The notes below the pieces were generated by a model that saw only the letters and a program-made list of their open reading frames with translations, searched no databases and had not been told where the DNA came from. Shown here in pieces: positions 26,373 through 34,561 of a stretch of 64,000 nt of DNA. Every line of letters begins with the position of its first letter. Position 1 is the stretch's first letter. The DNA comes from Roseovarius pelagicus (GTDB taxonomy: Bacteria > Pseudomonadota > Alphaproteobacteria > Rhodobacterales > Rhodobacteraceae), in assembly GCF_025639885.1 (NCBI RefSeq), contig NZ_CP106738.1, forward strand, positions 2,294,001-2,358,000. Direction: 5' to 3'. A program made the translations under genes and the position numbers.

Positions 26373-27299
26373 ATGGCACGCAAACGCAAGGGGCGCGACA
26401 TTTCCGGCTGGTTGGTGGTGGACAAGCCCGCCGGCCCGACGTCGACTGCTATGGTGAACAAGGTGCGTTGGGCATTGCAGGCCAAAAAAGCAGGCCATGC
26501 CGGCACGCTAGATCCCGAGGCGACCGGAGTGTTGGCCGTTGCGCTGGGCGAGGCGACCAAAACCGTGCCGTTTGTGACGGATGCGCTAAAGGCCTATCGA
26601 TTCGCCGTACGGTTCGGACAGGCCACCAATACAGATGACGCCGAGGGCGAGGTCATCGCGCAGAGCGATGCGCGCCCATCGGATGAAGAGATCAAGGAAG
26701 CTTTGGGTTCCTTTATCGGTGATATCATGCAAGTGCCGCCCAAGTTCTCGGCCGTAAAGATTGACGGTCAACGCGCCTACAAATTGGCGCGTGATGGCGA
26801 AGATGTAGAGATCGCTGCGCGCCCGCTATGGGTGGAAGAGCTGGTTCTGACGGATCGGCCTGACGCAGGTACCGCCGTGTTAGAGATGACCTGTGGCAAG
26901 GGCGGCTATGTGCGCGCCATTGCGCGCGATCTGGGTGCGGCGCTGGGGTGTCATGGGCATGTGACATGGTTGCGGCGGCTCTGGTCCGGACCATTCGACG
27001 TCGAGGATGGTGTCACGCTGGAGCAGGTCGAGGCATTGGCGCAGGATCCGGCGCTGGATGCGCATTTGCTGCCATTGGAGGTCGGGCTGAGTGAACTGCC
27101 GGAGTTGCGTTCTACGCCTGATGGGGCGGCAAAGTTGCGCAACGGCAATCCTGGCATGGTTCATCCGGGAGATGCAGAATACGGTGATGAATGCTGGGCG
27201 TCGCTGGATGGGCGTGCTGTGGCTGTGGGTATATACAAGGCCGGTATGTTGCATCCCAGCCGGGTCTTCGTCGCGCCGCAGGGCGAGGGATCGCAATAG
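26373..27299 (+). CDS. truB: tRNA pseudouridine(55) synthase
   Basis: TruB makes pseudouridine 55 in the T-loop of tRNAs. The 308-residue protein shows [27 protein letters not shown] with the catalytic Asp, [21 protein letters not shown] and [15 protein letters not shown]. The C-terminal part is the PUA-like region. The ATG at 26373 (MARKRKGRD) is preceded by AAAGGG; in-frame starts at 26301 and 26370 are less likely. The frame is complete. Confidence 0.95.
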   Translation: MARKRKGRDISGWLVVDKPAGPTSTAMVNKVRWALQAKKAGHAGTLDPEATGVLAVALGEATKTVPFVTDALKAYRFAVRFGQATNTDDAEGEVIAQSDARPSDEEIKEALGSFIGDIMQVPPKFSAVKIDGQRAYKLARDGEDVEIAARPLWVEELVLTDRPDAGTAVLEMTCGKGGYVRAIARDLGAALGCHGHVTWLRRLWSGPFDVEDGVTLEQVEALAQDPALDAHLLPLEVGLSELPELRSTPDGAAKLRNGNPGMVHPGDAEYGDECWASLDGRAVAVGIYKAGMLHPSRVFVAPQGEGSQ

Positions 27300-27335
27300 C
27301 GTTGTTACCGCCCTCGCCGTACGGCCGCAAAGGTG

Positions 27336-28739
27336 TCAGGTTACAACACTGATTGCGCTGCTGTCGCTCAGCGGTATTTCTGAGGTGGCCACCCGTTGAC
27401 CATCTACCAGAATATCACTGCCGGTATCGCCCATGCGCGGGACGATCGTAACGGTCCCCGCCCCGGCGTAGCCGCCAGGCAGAGCGATCATCAGCATATC
27501 CTCGTCCATGTCAAAATCGATCAATGTCGGCACGTTCGTTTCGTCAAACAGGTCCACATTGAGGGTTAAGGCATCTGCGCCTGCCCCGCTGGTGATCTGA
27601 TCCAATGCTCCGAAGATGATCGTATCTGCGCCTGTGCCGCCATCTACGGTATCGGCGCTGAATTCACCGCCGGGTAACCGGTCCGCGTTGATGCTGTCGT
27701 CTCCGTCCCCGCCATTGAGGGTCAGCCCTGCGCCCTCTAGCGCCACATTGGACACGTTGACACCGAGAATGGTGTCGTTGCCGTCGCCGCCATTCGCGAG
27801 GCCTGTGCCCGAAGCGGAGAAGTCGATCAGATCGTCGCCCGTGCCGCCCAATGCCCTGATTTCACCGCCGCCGCCGATGATCGTGTCATTTCCCGCGCCT
27901 CCGGTCACGGTTTCATAGCTGCCGGTCGGCGTATAGTTGTCCGCGCCGAGGCCGTTATTTTCGGTGTTCGAGGTATAGGTGTCATCGCCCGCCCCCAGAT
28001 CAAAGGCTGCGCGTTGGGCCAATACAGTCGCAGTATCGTCGCCGGCACCCAGATCGGCCTCGACCATTGCGCTGAGGTTGTCGATGTTGACAGTGTCATC
28101 TTCGTCGTCGCCGGTAATACGCTGGATGAACAGCAACTCCTCACCATTGATGCGGTCGACGGTCTGTCCCGCGCGTTCGGAGTATTCCGTCTGCACCAGA
28201 TCACCTGCCGGGGGTGGGTCCGTCAGCCCCTGCAACGTGGCAATTGTGGTGCGGTTGCCTTCGACGTCGACCTCTTGGAGCTGCAACCCATCATCGTCGG
28301 GCTGCCAATCGTAGACTGGATCATAGATGCTATCCTCCAGCGGTCCGGGGTTGGTGTAGGTAAAGCGCAGCTGATCCTCGCCGGGAGTGAAATCGGTGAT
28401 AACTGCATCGGGGCTATTGGCGACAAAAGCATCCGCACCAGCGCCGCCCGTGGCCACCGCGCCGCCGTTCAGCACGATGCGATCATCCCCGTCATTGCCC
28501 TGAAGTGTGTCAGCGTCGTCTGGCCCGCCGATTATGGTGTCGTTGCCGTCGCCACTGGCCAGAACCTCGTTTGTGCCGTCAGTACCTTTGACCTCGATAT
28601 CTGAATCGGGGTCCGCGTCAGGATCGGGATTGCGGACCTGTGTGCTGTCATCATCATCGTCATCCCAAGCGTCGACGGCTTCGGAAATCCACCAAACGTT
28701 CAGCGCGGTGCCCAGCGCCACCAGTAACAAAAATCCCAT
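27336..28739 (-). CDS. RTX-like calcium-binding protein with N-terminal membrane segment
   Basis: This 467-residue acidic protein begins with a short hydrophobic segment (MGFLLLVALGTALNVWW) followed by an Asp run and an Asp-rich linker. It then carries several RTX-type GGxGxDxxx stretches (GGAGNDTIIGGGG, GGDGNDTILG, GGDGDDSINAD, GGTGADTIIFG). The C-terminal block reads LIDFDMDEDMLMIALPGGY and then VTIVP. By family knowledge, RTX turns bind calcium and fold outside the cell, often after type I secretion. The terminal membrane segment instead suggests an anchored protein, and no type I exporter genes lie in the window. The SD is GAGGGGG. It is convergent with truB, 36 bases away. Confidence 0.82.
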   Translation of the reverse strand: MGFLLLVALGTALNVWWISEAVDAWDDDDDDSTQVRNPDPDADPDSDIEVKGTDGTNEVLASGDGNDTIIGGPDDADTLQGNDGDDRIVLNGGAVATGGAGADAFVANSPDAVITDFTPGEDQLRFTYTNPGPLEDSIYDPVYDWQPDDDGLQLQEVDVEGNRTTIATLQGLTDPPPAGDLVQTEYSERAGQTVDRINGEELLFIQRITGDDEDDTVNIDNLSAMVEADLGAGDDTATVLAQRAAFDLGAGDDTYTSNTENNGLGADNYTPTGSYETVTGGAGNDTIIGGGGEIRALGGTGDDLIDFSASGTGLANGGDGNDTILGVNVSNVALEGAGLTLNGGDGDDSINADRLPGGEFSADTVDGGTGADTIIFGALDQITSGAGADALTLNVDLFDETNVPTLIDFDMDEDMLMIALPGGYAGAGTVTIVPRMGDTGSDILVDGQRVATSEIPLSDSSAISVVT

Positions 28740-28932
28740 TTTGGTGCCCCCTCACCAACTGACAGTCGTATAAGCGTCTGTTTGATATACGTTTCTGTCA
28801 AGTTTTCGGCGCTGTTGTCCTTTGGTTGGAAACAATGCGCCAGTCTGTCGGTAATTGACGCGGGTCTGCGCGTAATCATGTCCGCGATTCGGGCTGCTTG
28901 CATCGGGGCGCGAGGGGCGGCACAAGCGGGGG

Positions 28933-29448
28933 ATGATCGAGCGAGCACACCTCAAGGACGATGCGCAGTCCACGGCGACTTATTCGCCCTGCGAGCGGTA
29001 TCGTTATCAACTGACCCGAATCTGGCAGCCGGAAGGACGGCGCGTTGCCTTTGTCATGTTGAATCCGTCAACGGCGACCGAGGTGCAGAACGACCCCACG
29101 GTCGAGCGATGTGAACGGCGTGCGCGCGCGCTGGGATTCGGCGCGTTTCGGGTCACAAATATCTTTGCCTGGCGTGATACTGATCCGCGCCAGATGCGTG
29201 CCGCCGCCGATCCGGTGGGGCCGGGCAATGACACGGCCATTGCCGAAGCGTGCGACTGGGCCGATCTGATCATTGCCGCATGGGGCACCCATGGCGCACA
29301 TTTGGAGCGCGGGCCGCATGTCGCGTCATTGTTGCGTGATTCCGGCAGGAGGGTGCATCATCTGGGGCTGACCAAAGGCGGCCATCCCCGGCATCCACTT
29401 TATATCAGTTACAGTGAACAGCCGCAGGTCTGGATGCCCGGCAATTAA
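28933..29448 (+). CDS. DUF1643 domain protein
   Basis: This 171-residue cytoplasmic-looking protein matches DUF1643: FVMLNPSTATEVQNDPTVERC, FRVTNIFAWRDTDPRQM, ADLIIAAWGTHG and the Gly-rich GLTKGGHPRHPLY end. The function is unknown; the family is also seen near mobile elements and in phage. Here it lies between the two RTX-like genes. The 193 bases before it hold the promoters of this gene and of the minus-strand RTX gene, without a clear consensus. Confidence 0.82.
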   Translation: MIERAHLKDDAQSTATYSPCERYRYQLTRIWQPEGRRVAFVMLNPSTATEVQNDPTVERCERRARALGFGAFRVTNIFAWRDTDPRQMRAAADPVGPGNDTAIAEACDWADLIIAAWGTHGAHLERGPHVASLLRDSGRRVHHLGLTKGGHPRHPLYISYSEQPQVWMPGN

Positions 29449-29491
29449 CCAATCATTCTGATCGTAATTGACCGTTCAGGGGGTCTGGCGG

Positions 29492-29514
29492 CACACTTGC
29501 CTTGGGTAAGTGTG
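29492..29514 (+). promoter_or_regulatory. 5'-leader hairpin before the second RTX gene
   Basis: CACACTTGCC (29492-29501) and GGTAAGTGTG (29505-29514) form a 10-bp stem with one G-U pair and a TTG loop, ending 10 bases before the ATG at 29525. In the mRNA it would sit at the ribosome-binding region and could regulate translation. As DNA it could also be an operator. Confidence 0.5.
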
Positions 29515-29524
29515 AGTGGTTGAT

Positions 29525-30733
29525 ATGCTGTTATTGGCAGGTCTTATGGGCATGATGGCGATCGGGTCGATGGCTTTTGTCGGGATGTCTGGTGACGATG
29601 ACATTGAGTCAGAGGATACCGCCGACGTCGAAACCAACGCGCCGTCCGAGACGGATGATGCATCGGAAAGCAGTGGGCAGAGGATCATTGATTTCGCCAC
29701 AGCGGATGATGCGGCAACAGAGCCTGAAGCGGACATACAGTCCAGCGAAGCAGCAGATGCCGACCAAGCCTTGGGCGAAAGCCCCGCCAAGAACGACACG
29801 GAAGAGACAACTGTATCCAATCCGGATGATACCGTTTCAGACAGTGACCCAGAGGGGATGGACAGCACTGATCCTGAGCAGACCAGCGGGCAGGATGTGC
29901 CATCGGGCGAGCGGATCACGACAGGCAGCGCCGAAAACGACGTGATGCCGGGCACCGAGGGTGTCGATTGGCAGAATGGTTATGCCGGAAACGACGTGAT
30001 CGGTGGTGCGGGGGGTGATGACGCGCTCTTTAGCGGGTCAGGCGACGACAACCTGAGCGGCGATGCGGGCGATGACAGCCTGCATGGCGGTGACGGGCAG
30101 GATCAGCTGGACGGCGGCGCGGGCGACGATTCGCTCTATGGACATGGCGGTGACGATACGCTGACGGGTGACGAAGGCGACGATACGCTGTTTGGAGGCG
30201 CGGGTGATGACGCTTTGGACGGCGGCGCGGGTGATGATGCGCTTCATGGCGGGTTGGGCGACGATGTGCTGACCGGCGGGGCAGGGCAGGACTCGCTCTT
30301 TGGGGGCTGGGGTGACGATACCATCAGCGGGCTGGCAGATGATCCTGATTCTGTCGGATGGGACGATTCAGATGGAATCGACTACCTCAACGGCGGAGCC
30401 GGTAATGACATGATCGCCGCAGGCGCGGACGACATTGTGACGACCGGTGACGGGGCCGACACGGTTGCCATTGGTCCGTGGGCAACAGCAGAGCATCAGC
30501 CGGAAATTCTGGATTTCTCATTGGCCGAGGATACGCTGATGATCGTCTTTGACGATTTGGCCGATCCCGATCCCGACGTAACGATTGAATCCGATGCCGA
30601 CACGGTCGGATTGCAGCATGTTCTGCTGAACGGGACGCCCATTGCAGCGGTGCATGATGCGCCGGGTCTGGCGCTGAACCATGTGACGTTGATGGGGCAG
30701 AGCGTGTTGGACTGGCCCGGAGCGGCGGCCTGA
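29525..30733 (+). CDS. RTX-repeat calcium-binding protein with N-terminal membrane segment
   Basis: This 402-residue acidic protein has an N-terminal hydrophobic segment (MLLLAGLMGMMAIGSMAFVG) and then about 110 residues rich in Asp, Glu, Ser and Thr. About ten near-perfect RTX nonapeptides follow (about residues 150-265; e.g. GGAGDDSLYGHGGDDTLTG). The C-terminal block has ILDFSLAEDTLMIVF and then VTIES, which parallels the block in the minus-strand RTX gene 0.8 kb away, so the two are probable paralogues. Predicted to bind calcium outside the cytoplasm. No canonical type I secretion genes are near. A 10-bp hairpin sits in its leader. Confidence 0.85.
   Translation: MLLLAGLMGMMAIGSMAFVGMSGDDDIESEDTADVETNAPSETDDASESSGQRIIDFATADDAATEPEADIQSSEAADADQALGESPAKNDTEETTVSNPDDTVSDSDPEGMDSTDPEQTSGQDVPSGERITTGSAENDVMPGTEGVDWQNGYAGNDVIGGAGGDDALFSGSGDDNLSGDAGDDSLHGGDGQDQLDGGAGDDSLYGHGGDDTLTGDEGDDTLFGGAGDDALDGGAGDDALHGGLGDDVLTGGAGQDSLFGGWGDDTISGLADDPDSVGWDDSDGIDYLNGGAGNDMIAAGADDIVTTGDGADTVAIGPWATAEHQPEILDFSLAEDTLMIVFDDLADPDPDVTIESDADTVGLQHVLLNGTPIAAVHDAPGLALNHVTLMGQSVLDWPGAAA
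29980..30320 (+). repeat. Internal 27-base coding repeats of the RTX domain
   Basis: Units of about 27 bases with recurrent GGCGGCGCGGGCGACGA-like cores encode successive GGxGxDxxL nonapeptides. The repeat is purely coding and should not be read as a CRISPR or minisatellite locus. Confidence 0.85.
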
Positions 30734-30774
30734 TCTGATTTTGCTTTTCTTTGATCACTAACTGGCCTATACGC

Positions 30775-30793
30775 GCCCGGTCGTCGGGCTTTT
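30775..30793 (+). terminator. Hairpin plus T-run between RTX gene and rpsO
   Basis: GCCCG (30775-30779) and CGGGC (30785-30789) form a short stem with a GTCGT loop, followed directly by TTTT. It can end RTX transcription. Its position about 80 bases before rpsO also allows a role in the rpsO leader. Confidence 0.5.
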
Positions 30794-30871
30794 GCTGCGG
30801 CGCACACTCCATGGACCCTGCTGGACGACATCCCGGCTTGTGCCCAGAACCCTTTATACGAGGAGATCCCG

Positions 30872-31141
30872 ATGTCGATCACTGCTGGAGACAAAGAACG
30901 CGTAATGAAAGAATTCGCAACCAAAGAAGGCGATACAGGTTCGCCCGAAGTTCAGGTTGCCATTTTGACCTCGCGCATCACGACCCTGACCGAGCATTTC
31001 AAAACCCACAAGAAGGACAACCACGGTCGTCGTGGCCTTCTGAAAATGGTTGCCCAGCGCCGCAAGCTGCTGGATTATCTCAAGGGCAAAGAAGAGGCAC
31101 GTTATCGTGACCTGATTGGCAAGCTCGGTATCCGCCGCTAA
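30872..31141 (+). CDS. rpsO: 30S ribosomal protein S15
   Basis: S15 binds the 16S rRNA central domain early in 30S assembly. The 89-residue protein is full length and shows [35 protein letters not shown] and [11 protein letters not shown]. The SD is AGGAG. S15 represses its own mRNA in several bacteria; a comparable leader structure cannot be proven here. It is separated from pnp, its usual neighbour, by 3.4 kb. Confidence 0.98.
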   Translation: MSITAGDKERVMKEFATKEGDTGSPEVQVAILTSRITTLTEHFKTHKKDNHGRRGLLKMVAQRRKLLDYLKGKEEARYRDLIGKLGIRR

Positions 31142-31167
31142 GCGCGCCGGGTCAGTTATCAGATACG

Positions 31168-31196
31168 ACGCCCGCACGGAGACGCGCGGGCGTTTT
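31168..31196 (+). terminator. Rho-independent terminator of rpsO
   Basis: ACGCCCGC (31168-31175) pairs with GCGGGCGT (31186-31193) to give an 8-bp GC-rich stem with a 10-base loop. The right arm runs into TTTT at 31193-31196. It lies 27 bases after the rpsO stop. Confidence 0.85.
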
Positions 31197-31201
31197 GCGT
31201 T

Positions 31202-31729
31202 TCAGGACTGATTCTGATCCGTTCTGCGGTCTGGTCTGGGGGCGTCACCCCAAGAGACGTCGGCAAGCAATTCATCATCTACATGATCGCCGGTCAGCAC
31301 GCTGACATCGCCGGTCGCCTCGAATACCACTGCACGGACACCCGAAAGGCGCGTTGCATCAGCCTCTCGCAGTTTCGAGCGCAATTCGGGCAGAGTGACG
31401 CGGGCGCGGGTCAAGTTGGCTTCGAATAACTGCCCGTCATACATCAGCATCAGGGGGCTATTGTCTGTGGCGCGCTGCATCGACGGGAAATGCGCCCGCG
31501 CCAGCGAAATTACGAACCGCGATGCGAACAGGGTCGCCAGCGCGATTAGCGCGGGCCACGGCGGGTCGGGAGTAGTCATCATCGTGGCCAGCACGGACCC
31601 GGCAGCGACAGTCAGGGCGAAATCAAAGCTCGACATTTTGGAAAAGGATCGCAATCCGCTCAGCCGCACCAAGGCGATCACGACCACCACGGCCAGCACG
31701 GTCTGGCCAATTGTCTGCAGTGCCATCAT
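31202..31729 (-). CDS. DUF421 (YetF-like) membrane protein
   Basis: This 175-residue protein has N-terminal membrane helices (residues about 5-75) and the DUF421/YetF signature VRLSGLRSFSKMSSFDFALTV. A small cytoplasmic domain follows (LMLMYDGQLFEANLTRARVT, AVVFEATGDVSVL). The function of the family is unclear. The ATG at 31729 overlaps the upstream DUF998 stop as ATGA, so the two are translationally coupled. Confidence 0.87.
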   Translation of the reverse strand: MMALQTIGQTVLAVVVVIALVRLSGLRSFSKMSSFDFALTVAAGSVLATMMTTPDPPWPALIALATLFASRFVISLARAHFPSMQRATDNSPLMLMYDGQLFEANLTRARVTLPELRSKLREADATRLSGVRAVVFEATGDVSVLTGDHVDDELLADVSWGDAPRPDRRTDQNQS

Positions 31730-32478
31730 CGGGCGTCCCGCCTGCGCAGGCCACTGTGTCCGATGGCGATAAAATGCAGGCAGAGTACGGCGGTCATCGC
31801 GCAAGCAATCAGGCCCAGACCGCGTTCATAGAGGCCGTCGATCCCGGTGGGCAGCAGGAAGAACACCGGTGCTGCGAGCGCCCAGACTGCGGCCAGTCCC
31901 AATAGCGCCCATTTGATGCCGTGGCTCCGCGTTCCCGCTCCGGCAGCCATGCAAAGGGGCGCGACGAGAAAGAAAAACCCCAGCCCGTATACCAGATAAC
32001 TGTGGATCACGATCCCCTCGCTGTCGTTGTCGCCGTATTCATTACGCGCGCCGACGACGATCACGATGGCCGCTAGGATCGCCAGTGCCACGATCCCTGC
32101 GGACCATGCTGCCCCGCCGGGATGCGCATGCGCTGCTGCCAGTGCCGCAGCAAACAGCCCGGCGGCGAAACCATAAAGCGCGACATCCATGATAATTTCC
32201 GAGTCTCCCGCCGCCAGATCGCTGATCGTGTCGGCGATCCAGTCGTGATCTGGAACGTAATAGGGCCCGATCAGCGTGCCGAAAATGAGCGCCGCGCAGC
32301 CAGCGATACCACCCACCCCAAGCACGATCAGCAGCCAAGGCTCCCGGCAGTCCCGAGATAAGTTGATGTGGTCTCGCCGCAAGCCAATCCTCCGGTACGT
32401 ATCAGATGTTACCGGGAAAACGCGGCGGGTGACGGTCGGGTTCCGTGCGCTTTGGTATTGTCTTTGGTCCGGGTGCAT
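31726..32478 (-). CDS. DUF998-like six-helix membrane protein
   Basis: This protein has up to 250 residues with about six membrane helices. The segment DHDWIADTISDLAAGDSEIIMDVALYGFA matches the DUF998 pattern, in which A-D-x-I-S-D-L is typical. The N-terminal about 45 residues are polar and Arg-rich, and no good SD precedes the ATG at 32478, so a later non-ATG start is possible. It is coupled to the DUF421 gene. The function is unknown. Confidence 0.7.
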   Translation of the reverse strand: MHPDQRQYQSARNPTVTRRVFPVTSDTYRRIGLRRDHINLSRDCREPWLLIVLGVGGIAGCAALIFGTLIGPYYVPDHDWIADTISDLAAGDSEIIMDVALYGFAAGLFAAALAAAHAHPGGAAWSAGIVALAILAAIVIVVGARNEYGDNDSEGIVIHSYLVYGLGFFFLVAPLCMAAGAGTRSHGIKWALLGLAAVWALAAPVFFLLPTGIDGLYERGLGLIACAMTAVLCLHFIAIGHSGLRRRDAR

Positions 32479-32515
32479 GACAGTTCGGCGTGGTACCAGT
32501 CCCGGAACCGGATCT

Positions 32516-33376
32516 ATGCCCCTCGCCTCGCTCTTTCAGGTGGCCGCCATGGTCTTTGCCGCGACCAGCCTTGTGGTGTTCGGCGATACGGCGGGCAAGC
32601 TGCTGACCGGGGGTGGAGCCAGTCCGGTCTTTGTTGCGTGGTCACGTTTCGTGCTGGGCGCGTTGCTGTTGTCGCCCTTCAGCGGGTTGAACCGCGCCGA
32701 GCTGGCATATTTCCGCCATCCGAAGCTGGTGCTGCGGGCGCTGTTCATCGTCGGCGGCATCAGTTGCATCCTGACTGCGCTGCGGACCGAGCCGATCGCG
32801 GATGTGTTCGGCGCGTTCTTTGTCGGGCCAGTGGTGTCGTATCTTCTGGCGGCGGTTTTTCTGGGCGAGCGGATATCGCCCCTGCGCACACTGCTGCTGT
32901 TGATGGGGTTTGCGGGCGTAATGCTGGTGGTGAAGCCGGGCTTTGGCGCAACACCGGGAATTGCGCTGGCGCTTCTGGCAGGGTGTTTTTACGGTGCCTA
33001 TCTGATGATGACGCGGGCCGTAGCGGGGCAGTATCGCCCTCGGTTCCTGTTGGTGTCGCAACTGATCATCGGCGCGGTGGTGCTGACGCCGTTTGGCGCA
33101 ACTGCGCATTGGCCCGACGCTGAATTGCCTGTGCTGGGTCTGATCCTGCTCAGCGCGGTGGGATCGGCGATGGGCAATTACATCCTTGTCATCGCCAACC
33201 GCGTCGCCAGCGCGACGGTGATCGCGCCACTAATTTACTCTCAGTTGATCGCCGCAACGACTGTGGGTGTGCTTGTGTTTGGTGAATGGCCCGATGCGGT
33301 GGCGCTGGCGGGGTTGTGTGTGATCGCCGCGTCCGGGTTTGGCACGCTTCTGGTGGTCAGGCGCGCGGTGCACTGA
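32516..33376 (+). CDS. EamA/DMT-family transporter
   Basis: This 286-residue protein has ten predicted membrane helices in two EamA repeats: VFAATSLVVFGDTAGKLL with FVAWSRFVLGALLL, then FYGAYLMMTRAVAG with LLSAVGSAMGNYILVIA. The family exports metabolites or amino acids across the inner membrane; the substrate is not visible. The ATG at 32516 gives a normal N-terminus; upstream in-frame starts run into the divergent DUF998 gene. Its last 20 bases overlap the 3' end of the asparaginase gene on the other strand. Confidence 0.88.
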   Translation: MPLASLFQVAAMVFAATSLVVFGDTAGKLLTGGGASPVFVAWSRFVLGALLLSPFSGLNRAELAYFRHPKLVLRALFIVGGISCILTALRTEPIADVFGAFFVGPVVSYLLAAVFLGERISPLRTLLLLMGFAGVMLVVKPGFGATPGIALALLAGCFYGAYLMMTRAVAGQYRPRFLLVSQLIIGAVVLTPFGATAHWPDAELPVLGLILLSAVGSAMGNYILVIANRVASATVIAPLIYSQLIAATTVGVLVFGEWPDAVALAGLCVIAASGFGTLLVVRRAVH

Positions 33377-34325
33377 ATTCGCCGCAGAGCGGAGTCGCGA
33401 GAAAGGTACGCTGCCCCGCCAGATTGCGCTCTTGGGCGAGGGCCAGCAGCAGCTTTGCGTAGGCTGCTTCGACCGTCATGTCATGCCCATCCACGACGCC
33501 ATGCCGCGACAGGATGGCCCCTGCCGCATAGGTGCCCAGCGCAATGCCACCTTCGGGGCATTGGCTGACGGCGATGATGGGAATCGCGCGGGTTTCTGCC
33601 GTGCGCAGGGCATTTTGCATTTCTTGGGTGTTGGGCACCGTGCCCGACCCAAAGCAGCGCAACACAATGCCGTCGCATTGCTGAGCGGCGTATTCCAGAA
33701 CCGCGCCTGCGCCCCCTGGTGCCACGGGCAGGACTGCAACCTGTGCTCCGGGGTAGTTGTGCTGTACCAGTGTAGGCCCGATACGCAGCGGCGGCGCGTT
33801 GGTCGGTTCGGCCGCAAATGCGTCAAAGGAATGCGAGTGTGTCTTGCGCAGGCGTGCGCCATGCATCAGCCGCCCGGCAAACTGGACGTGAACGCCCGGT
33901 GCTGTGTGATCTAGCGCGCTTAGTGCATCGCTGAGGTTGCGCTGTCCGTCACTGCCCGGTTCTGTCAGGGGCAGCATTGCGCCGGTCAGGATCACGGGCC
34001 GTTCCAGCCCCTCTAATGCGAATGTCAGCGCGGCCGCGCAAAAGGCCAACGTGTCGGTGCCGTGGGTGACGAGGAAGCCGTCATATTTGGCATGATGGTC
34101 CGCTATCGCCGTTGCGATCCGGTTCCAGTCGCTCGGCGTGGCGTTGGCGCTGTCGATCAGTGGATCAAGGCGCACCATCTTGATGCTGAGCCCCGCGTGC
34201 GGACCGGCCAGCAGGCGGGCAATCTCGTCCTCGACCACGCCATCCTGCGGGGCAAAGCCGTGATCGGTACGCACCATGCCGATCGTGCCGCCGGTGTGGA
34301 TCAAGAGGATACGTCTGCTGGTCAT
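33357..34325 (-). CDS. Type I L-asparaginase
   Basis: This 322-residue enzyme hydrolyses asparagine to aspartate and ammonia. Both threonine signatures are present: LLIHTGGTIGMV near the N-terminus and GFLVTHGTDTLAF around residue 85. VILTGAMLPLTEPGSDGQRNL and the segment GARLRKTHSHSFDAF also fit the family. No signal peptide is seen, so it is probably the cytoplasmic low-affinity type. It lies between rpsO and pnp and has no obvious functional link to them. Confidence 0.92.
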   Translation of the reverse strand: MTSRRILLIHTGGTIGMVRTDHGFAPQDGVVEDEIARLLAGPHAGLSIKMVRLDPLIDSANATPSDWNRIATAIADHHAKYDGFLVTHGTDTLAFCAAALTFALEGLERPVILTGAMLPLTEPGSDGQRNLSDALSALDHTAPGVHVQFAGRLMHGARLRKTHSHSFDAFAAEPTNAPPLRIGPTLVQHNYPGAQVAVLPVAPGGAGAVLEYAAQQCDGIVLRCFGSGTVPNTQEMQNALRTAETRAIPIIAVSQCPEGGIALGTYAAGAILSRHGVVDGHDMTVEAAYAKLLLALAQERNLAGQRTFLATPLCGEFSAPRA

Positions 34326-34514
34326 GGCCCTGAATACGCCGGATCGACTGACGAATGCCAGTGTGGTTCAACAGGCGCGATCCTACCGCTTTCCTTCGCT
34401 GCTTTCCAAACGTCTGAAATTCCTGTATGGCCCCGGCATCTGAGACGTGATGCCCCTGACTCCGGGCGCATGAAATGAGATTGGGGTCGGCGGCAATGGG
34501 GCCGCCATTGAAAC

Positions 34515-34545
34515 GGAGGACCGGGCAGGGGCCCGGAGTGCCTCC
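34515..34545 (+). promoter_or_regulatory. Nested hairpin in the pnp 5' leader
   Basis: GGAGG (34515-34519) pairs with CCTCC (34541-34545) outside an inner stem CCGGGC (34521-34526) / GCCCGG (34531-34536). It lies 16 bases before the pnp ATG. In enterobacteria, RNase III cleavage of a leader hairpin lets PNPase repress its own mRNA. A similar role here is inference. The rest of the 236-base gap shows no gene. Confidence 0.5.
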
Positions 34546-34561
34546 AGACAGGAAACGATAG

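Noticed and set aside
29980..30320. Regular repeats considered as a CRISPR array or minisatellite
   Set aside because: The units are codon-phased and encode RTX nonapeptides; there are no unique spacers.
32476..32479. Shared CATG as divergent start codons of the DUF998 and EamA genes
   Set aside because: The EamA protein has a normal N-terminus from the ATG at 32516; the upstream codons are not typical of the family.
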